From contig QNBZ01000029.1 of assembly GCA_003644295.1 (NCBI GenBank), positions 1 through 9,896 on the forward strand: a stretch of DNA of 9,896 nt, in the 5' to 3' direction. Under the pieces are notes generated by a model. The model was not told the DNA's origin. It ran no database searches and saw only the letters and a list, made by a program, of their open reading frames with translations. A program made the position numbers and the translations under genes. Positions 6,475-9,896 of this stretch are shown here, in pieces. Source of the DNA: Planctomycetota bacterium. Lineage in GTDB: Bacteria > Planctomycetota > Phycisphaerae > Sedimentisphaerales > Anaerobacaceae. Within the stretch, counting starts at the first letter, position 1. The number at the start of each line of letters is the position of its first letter.

Positions 6475-7791
6475 ATGTTAAAGAAACTTTTGTCCACGCC
6501 AACTGCGCAGCTCGGCAAGGCGAGCCAGTTTGCGGTTTTTCAGATTAAGCTGTGGTCGCACTGTGCTCGGCTGTTAAAGAAGAACCGTGCTGGTCAGCAG
6601 GCGGCGGCGCTTTCATATCACACTATCTTCGGAATTGTTCCACTGGCAATCATAATGCTGCTGATATTCCAGTCGTTTCCAGCTTACAGCGATGTTGGGG
6701 AAAAGCTGCAAACTCTGGTCTATGAGCAGCTTCATCTGACAACTATCGAATACCCCAACCCAACAAGTCCCGGTGAAAATATAATGCTTACGGATTATCT
6801 GGACAGCATAGTCAACGGTTTTTTCACGGGCCTGAACAAGGGCTCGATTACTATAATCAGCGCAATAATTCTGATTTGGGCTGCTCTTGCGCTGCTCTCG
6901 ACGATAGAAAGGGCGTTCAATAATATCTGGCATGTTGGAAAAGGCCGAAATTTTCTGCACCGAATAATTAACTATTGGGCGCTGCTGACGCTTGGGCCGT
7001 TGCTTCTCAGCGTTGGCGTTTATGTCAGCACGCGTTACGCCGCTCTGGGAGAAATACAAAAAACCCTTAACGTTGCGCCGGCGGTATTGTCTTATATCAT
7101 TGCAGTCGTTGCTTTTTTCCTTCTCTACTTTGTTTTGCCCAATACCAGGGTTCAGGCCGGAGCTGCCGTCTGGGGAGCTGCGGTTGCCGCTTTGGTATGG
7201 GCGTTCGCCAAGTGGGGCTTCGGCGTTTATGTTACGAAGTTCATTCCGTACAGTCAGGTTTATGGCGTGTTGGGCCTTATACCGCTTGGGGTGTTCTGGA
7301 TTTATATCACGTGGGTTATAGTACTGTTCGGACTTCAGTTGACGTTCACCACTCAGCATTTGAAGACGCTCGATGCCGCCGAGATTGCCGCTGCGAAAAA
7401 AACAGAAGAGTACTTCATAGCCAACGATTTTACGGTTATCAACATTGTCAGGGAAATCGCCGCTGCGTTCGAGGCCAACGATGCGCCGGTCGAGGCGGAA
7501 GTTGTCTCCAGTAAATTGAATATCCCTGCCGAGTTCAACGAAAAAATCCTTGACCATCTGGTTGACTGCGGGATTATAGTAAAAACATCTGAGCCAAAGG
7601 TCGGCTTTATTCCAGCTCAGGAGCCGGCGAATATAAAATTGTCTGATATTGCCGAGGCCGTAGCCAGTGTAGGACTTGCGCAAGCGACGACACAGCAGTC
7701 GAACTCTCTGAAGCGGATAACTCAATCACAGCGAGACGCCCTCGCCCAGTACAATCTGAAACAAATTATCAACGACCAGCAGAATAGTTAA
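6475..7791 (+). CDS. YihY/virulence factor BrkB family membrane protein
   Basis: This is a polytopic inner-membrane protein of the YihY/BrkB family, once misassigned as ribonuclease BN. Its transport or envelope role remains unsettled. The 438 residues show the family start NRAGQQAAALSYHTIFGIVPL (about 37-57), the phrase IERAFNNIWHV (144-154), LPNTRVQAGAAVWGAAVAALVW (221-242) and YGVLGLIPLGVFWIYITWVIVLFG (263-286). About six membrane spans are visible, near 45-66, 124-145, 165-184, 203-221, 226-248 and 262-290. After the last span about 140 residues continue into the cytoplasm. A helical stretch there (about 318-382, with VREIAAAFE, VSSKLNIPAEFNEKILDHLVDCGIIVK) reads like a winged-helix fold, followed by a Gln-rich tail. 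The start has GAAAGGG (6461-6467) at seven-base spacing and lies 19 bases after the AsmA-like gene. Its last 23 bases overlap the end of the convergent phosphatase gene. Confidence 0.9.
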   Translation: MLKKLLSTPTAQLGKASQFAVFQIKLWSHCARLLKKNRAGQQAAALSYHTIFGIVPLAIIMLLIFQSFPAYSDVGEKLQTLVYEQLHLTTIEYPNPTSPGENIMLTDYLDSIVNGFFTGLNKGSITIISAIILIWAALALLSTIERAFNNIWHVGKGRNFLHRIINYWALLTLGPLLLSVGVYVSTRYAALGEIQKTLNVAPAVLSYIIAVVAFFLLYFVLPNTRVQAGAAVWGAAVAALVWAFAKWGFGVYVTKFIPYSQVYGVLGLIPLGVFWIYITWVIVLFGLQLTFTTQHLKTLDAAEIAAAKKTEEYFIANDFTVINIVREIAAAFEANDAPVEAEVVSSKLNIPAEFNEKILDHLVDCGIIVKTSEPKVGFIPAQEPANIKLSDIAEAVASVGLAQATTQQSNSLKRITQSQRDALAQYNLKQIINDQQNS

Positions 7792-9013
7792 TAGTTCTAC
7801 AGTGATTAACTTCATCTACTGATATTGCTTTCAGCAGATACTTTTTGTCTAATTTGCCGTTGGTTTTGGATACTTCGAGATGGTCGATTATATTGCCATC
7901 AATATCTATTGCATCCATAGTCAGCTTATTGTCCTTGATGTGAAATAAGCAGAAGTGGTGTATTTTTTTCGCACAGCCGTGGCAGTCAGTTGGTTTGACT
8001 TTATATAGCGGTGCTCCGCCTCCGCCGGATGTGATGTAAGTTACGAAATTGCCCTGTGCCCCTGCCTGCGGGGCTATCGGTCTGAACCGCTCGTATTGAT
8101 GTGAATGACCCGTTACGACAAAATCAACACCCGCTTCAGCAAGAACAGTAAAGACCTCAGGCCAGCCCCAGTTCGACCAGTGTCCGCCAAAATTAACGCT
8201 CGGTATATGATAGCTTACGAATTTCCATTTGGCCTTGCTTGCCCGTACATCGGCAGCGATAGCGTCCAGAACTTCTTTCGTTTTCACACCGGTGGAAACA
8301 TTATCGGCGCAGAAATAGTGCAGCGGGCCATAGCTGAAACCGTAGTTGTTTTTCAGTCCGGGCGGAATCAGCAGTTTTTCAAAGTTGCCGTTGTTGCCTT
8401 CGTGATTGCCTTTGGCAATATAGACGGGAATGGCCTCGGCCAAACCTTTTAACGGCTCAAAGAATTGCGGGCCCCACTGCTGATAATCATCGCCACTGCT
8501 TACGAGGTCGCCGGTGTTGACAATAAAGTCAACCTTTTTGCCCATCATCAATTCGACCAACTTTCGGTGAATGTCGGGATTGGTCCGGCTGTCGCCATAA
8601 ACAATAAAACTCACCTCGTTGCTGTCAGCAGCTTGAGTGCGAAAGCTGTGCATTATACTTGACGGCACAGGAGCGTCGATACGGTAACTGTAAAGCCGGC
8701 CCGGCTCCAGATTTTCGAGCCAGAGTTTATGGATAAAGAATGTTCTTTTGACAGTAGCATTCGGGTCTTTTTGAATTTCGTATTCGACCTTTTCCGGCGA
8801 AGTAACAACATACTTTTCAAGTTTGAGCTTTTCAGCTTTTCCGTAGGACAATTTCCCATGCCCTTCGGTATCAGTTTCCCACATCAGCGCCACTCGATTC
8901 GGCTCTACTCGCAGCAGGAAAGGGCCTTTGGTTATCTTCGCAAAGCTACCGACGGCGAATACACATATCAACGCTGCGATGGTTTTTACAATCGAGCAAT
9001 TCCTGCGAAACAT
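7769..9013 (-). CDS. Secreted purple-acid-phosphatase-like metallophosphoesterase
   Basis: The 414-residue protein begins with a signal peptide (basic MFRRN, then a hydrophobic core IVKTIAALICVFAVGSFA to about 25). A fibronectin-like N-terminal domain of the kind found before purple acid phosphatases follows (about 28-125, KGPFLLRVEPNRVALMW ... LEPGRLYSYRI). The catalytic metallophosphatase domain has its metal ligands in order: D141 in YGDSR, D169 in GDLV, N203-H204 in GNHE, H269 in SYHIP, and H303 and H305 in GHSHQYER. The Tyr that makes true purple enzymes purple (GDxxY) is not present, because the motif reads GDLVSS. A conventional two-metal phosphoesterase acting outside the cytoplasm is therefore more likely; the substrate is unknown. 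The start at 9013 is backed by AGGAG (9025-9021) at seven-base spacing. An in-frame extension to 9091 would add a basic stretch ahead of the signal peptide and is rejected. It lies two bases after yjbQ and is probably translationally coupled to it. Confidence 0.9.
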   Translation of the reverse strand: MFRRNCSIVKTIAALICVFAVGSFAKITKGPFLLRVEPNRVALMWETDTEGHGKLSYGKAEKLKLEKYVVTSPEKVEYEIQKDPNATVKRTFFIHKLWLENLEPGRLYSYRIDAPVPSSIMHSFRTQAADSNEVSFIVYGDSRTNPDIHRKLVELMMGKKVDFIVNTGDLVSSGDDYQQWGPQFFEPLKGLAEAIPVYIAKGNHEGNNGNFEKLLIPPGLKNNYGFSYGPLHYFCADNVSTGVKTKEVLDAIAADVRASKAKWKFVSYHIPSVNFGGHWSNWGWPEVFTVLAEAGVDFVVTGHSHQYERFRPIAPQAGAQGNFVTYITSGGGGAPLYKVKPTDCHGCAKKIHHFCLFHIKDNKLTMDAIDIDGNIIDHLEVSKTNGKLDKKYLLKAISVDEVNHCRTINYSAGR

Positions 9014-9015
9014 TT

Positions 9016-9432
9016 TTATTCTCCTATGATTTTTACGAGGACTCTTTTTTTTCTTTTGCCGTCGAATTCGCCGTAAAATATTTGTTCCCACGGCCCGAAG
9101 TCTAATTTGCCGTTGGTAATAGCAACCACCACTTCTCTGCCCATTATGGTGCGTTTCAGGTGCGCATCGGCGTTGTCCTCGAAGCCGTTATGGTGGTACT
9201 GCGAATATGGCTTTTCGGGAGCTAATTTTTCCAGCAGTGTTTCAAAATCCTGATGCAGGCCGGGCTCGTCATCATTGATAAAAATGCTGGCTGTAATGTG
9301 CATCGCATTGCAGAGCAGCAGGCCTTCCTTGACGCCGCTCTCGGCCAGACATTCTTCAACCTGCGGCGTGATATTGATAAACTCCCGCCGGTGCTTTGTA
9401 TTGAACCACAACTCTTTTCTGTAACTTTTCAT
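9016..9432 (-). CDS. yjbQ: YjbQ family protein (UPF0047, secondary thiamine-phosphate synthase type)
   Basis: This is a small 138-residue cytoplasmic protein of the widespread UPF0047/YjbQ family. The E. coli member has a weak thiamine-phosphate synthase activity, and the main physiological role is still unclear. Visible hallmarks are an N-terminal EFINITPQVEECLAESG (18-34), EGLLLCNAMHITASIFINDDE (36-56) with the conserved His-Thr region, DADAH-type NADAHLKRTIMG (87-98) and the C-terminal GKLDFGPWEQIFYGEFDG (108-125). These suit a compact fold and a trimeric assembly. The start at 9432 gives the usual family N-terminus. The ribosome binding site is weak: AGGA at 9450-9447 is 14 bases from the ATG. 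The open frame continues upstream to 9630 but that part reads as non-coding. The stop TAA (9018-9016) sits between the phosphatase Shine-Dalgarno and its ATG, so the two genes form one transcription unit. Confidence 0.93.
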   Translation of the reverse strand: MKSYRKELWFNTKHRREFINITPQVEECLAESGVKEGLLLCNAMHITASIFINDDEPGLHQDFETLLEKLAPEKPYSQYHHNGFEDNADAHLKRTIMGREVVVAITNGKLDFGPWEQIFYGEFDGKRKKRVLVKIIGE

Positions 9433-9523
9433 AATATTCTGACATTTCCTAAAAAGTTTGAATCCGCCTGCGGTGCTCTGGTTGCTCTCCAGCATTGCCC
9501 TATATTCCGCAACAACGCAGATT

Positions 9524-9552
9524 ATTGTAGCAGTAGTGGTAAGCTTTGGAAA
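9524..9552 (-). promoter_or_regulatory. Sigma70-like promoter for yjbQ and the phosphatase
   Basis: On the - strand TTTCCA (9552-9547) is followed after 17 bases by TACAAT (9529-9524), matching the -35 and -10 consensus at four and five of six positions. A start near 9516 would leave a leader of about 85 bases before the yjbQ ATG. No other equally good pair was found upstream on this strand by eye. Confidence 0.4.
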
Positions 9553-9629
9553 GTAGAAAAGAATGCCTATTGTGGCTGTTTCCGATAGAGTGTTTTGCCA
9601 AAATAATACTCTATTAATGAAGCAGCACA

Positions 9630-9740
9630 ATGGGCTACAAACATCTTAACATTGATGAACGCGGAAGCAGGTATCCAGTTGTGGCAAAAATGAAAGACAA
9701 ATCTGCCAAAAGTATGAGCATTGTAACAAACTCAACTTGA
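9630..9740 (+). pseudogene. Possible remnant of an IS30-family transposase N-terminus
   Basis: A 36-residue frame opens MGYKHLNIDERG, which closely resembles the first residues of IS30-type transposases as I recall them (MxYKHLTxEER, leading into a helix-turn-helix). The next bases read better in the +1 frame (EAGIQLWQK), and the following DKSAKSMSIVTNST returns to the first frame and resembles the recognition-helix region (GKSxRSIAxxxxRSxST). The match stops at TGA, where TISRE would be expected. This pattern suggests a decayed fragment with two small compensating frameshifts. There is no good ribosome binding site. A chance ORF cannot be excluded. The end of the frame overlaps the left arm of the palindrome at 9734. 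Confidence 0.35.
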
Positions 9741-9759
9741 CCGACTTTTGTATAAATGT

Positions 9760-9768
9760 TGCTATAGT
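9760..9768 (+). promoter_or_regulatory. Extended -10 promoter candidate within the repeat element
   Basis: TGC-TATAGT is an extended -10 match (five of six, with the TGn motif). The TTGACC at 9737-9742 is a good -35 hexamer but stands 20 bases away, longer than the ideal 17. TTGACC is part of the left outer arm of the palindrome, so an element copy could carry the promoter. Transcripts would start near 9775 and contain the large hairpin in their leader. Confidence 0.35.
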
Positions 9769-9784
9769 AAAAGCATACAGGCCC

Positions 9785-9874
9785 TGTCATTCTGAACGTA
9801 GTGAAGAATCTCACAGTTAAAGTACGGTTTAACTCTGTCGTAAAGCCAGATGCTTCGCTTCGCTCAGCATGACA
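9785..9874. repeat. Inner inverted repeat of the TGTCATTCTGA type
   Basis: The 27-base left arm (9785-9811, starting TGTCATTCTGAACG and ending GAAGAATCT) and right arm (9848-9874, starting AGATGCTTCGC and ending GCATGACA) are inverted copies with 22 of 27 matching positions. Inside them GTTAAA (9816-9821) and TTTAAC (9828-9833) can also pair, so transcripts could form one long stem. The arm sequence resembles the 'GTCATTCTGAGCGAAGCGAAGAATCT' repeat that I recall from many unrelated bacterial genomes. Confidence 0.75.
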
Positions 9875-9896
9875 ACTAAAAAGTCAGTCAAGTTAA

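Larger units (their letters stand above)
9734..9894. repeat. Nested palindromic element, outer arms (MITE-like)
   Basis: AACTTGACCGACTTTT (9734-9749) is repeated inverted as AAAAGTCAGTCAAGTT (9879-9894), 15 of 16 bases complementary. These arms enclose about 130 bases, including a second, longer inverted repeat (9785-9874). A short non-coding segment with terminal inverted repeats is typical of MITEs. Target-site duplications cannot be judged because the window ends two bases after the right arm. Confidence 0.55.
9433..9896. other. Gene-poor right end of the window
   Basis: These 464 bases have no intact gene. From left to right they hold the yjbQ leader and its promoter (9524-9552, - strand), an AT-rich stretch, a 37-codon frame resembling the start of an IS30-type transposase (9630-9740), an extended -10 promoter candidate (9760-9768, + strand) and a nested palindrome (9734-9894). 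The gene served by the rightward promoter, if any, lies outside the window. Confidence 0.7.

Noticed and set aside
6613..7725. A 370-codon open frame on the - strand opposite the YihY gene
   Set aside because: It mirrors a well-supported membrane protein gene, its product is Arg/Gln/Asn-rich with no recognisable motif, and it has no ribosome binding site. It is a shadow frame.
7970..8000. Cys/His-rich CHGCAKKIHHFC in the phosphatase as a haem site
   Set aside because: The CxxCH haem motif is not formed, because the residue after CHGC is Ala. A structural disulfide or metal site is possible but unsupported.
9433..9630. A 66-residue N-terminal extension of yjbQ
   Set aside because: The family starts at MKSYRKEL-like sequence. 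The extension lies over the predicted promoter and reads as random translated AT-rich DNA.
1..9896. tRNA, rRNA, CRISPR arrays or riboswitches
   Set aside because: No cloverleaf, regularly spaced direct-repeat array or known riboswitch core was recognised on reading either strand. This was by eye only.

Overview
The window looks like chromosomal DNA of a free-living, Gram-negative-type bacterium. The EF-Ts, UMP kinase and RRF sequences, the large AsmA-like envelope protein, and spacers made of iterated short words suggest Planctomycetota of the Phycisphaerae type. That placement is an impression from recalled family sequences and was not tested by any search.

Bases 1-2002 carry a classic translation and nucleotide cluster on the + strand: the 3' part of tsf (EF-Ts), pyrH (UMP kinase) and frr (ribosome recycling factor). 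Both spacers are filled with short iterated words. The tsf-pyrH gap holds a heptamer tandem (613-637) and no Shine-Dalgarno. The pyrH-frr gap holds a repeat with inverted arms (1350-1427). A small hairpin follows the frr stop. The genes often found after frr (uppS, cdsA, dxr) are absent.

Bases 2129-3643 encode a B12-binding-type radical SAM protein. The gene is clearly AT-richer than its neighbours and is probably a later arrival. Bases 3777-7791 hold a two-gene + strand envelope operon with a 19-base gap: a 892-residue single-anchor AsmA/TamB-like protein and a YihY-family membrane protein with a C-terminal helical extension. The AsmA-like gene carries an in-frame low-complexity insert of the 'AACTCAAAACTC' kind.

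On the - strand, yjbQ (9432-9016) and a secreted purple-acid-phosphatase-like metallophosphoesterase (9013-7769) form a tightly coupled pair. The phosphatase gene runs 23 bases into the end of the YihY gene, tail to tail. A sigma70-like promoter for the pair lies at 9524-9552.

The last 460 bases have no intact gene. They hold the yjbQ promoter, a short frame that looks like the decayed start of an IS30-type transposase, an extended -10 promoter candidate, and a nested palindrome of about 160 bp. The palindrome has outer arms 9734-9749/9879-9894 and inner arms 9785-9811/9848-9874. It is the most unusual structure here and looks like a MITE or REP-like element. No complete novel multi-gene system is evident.
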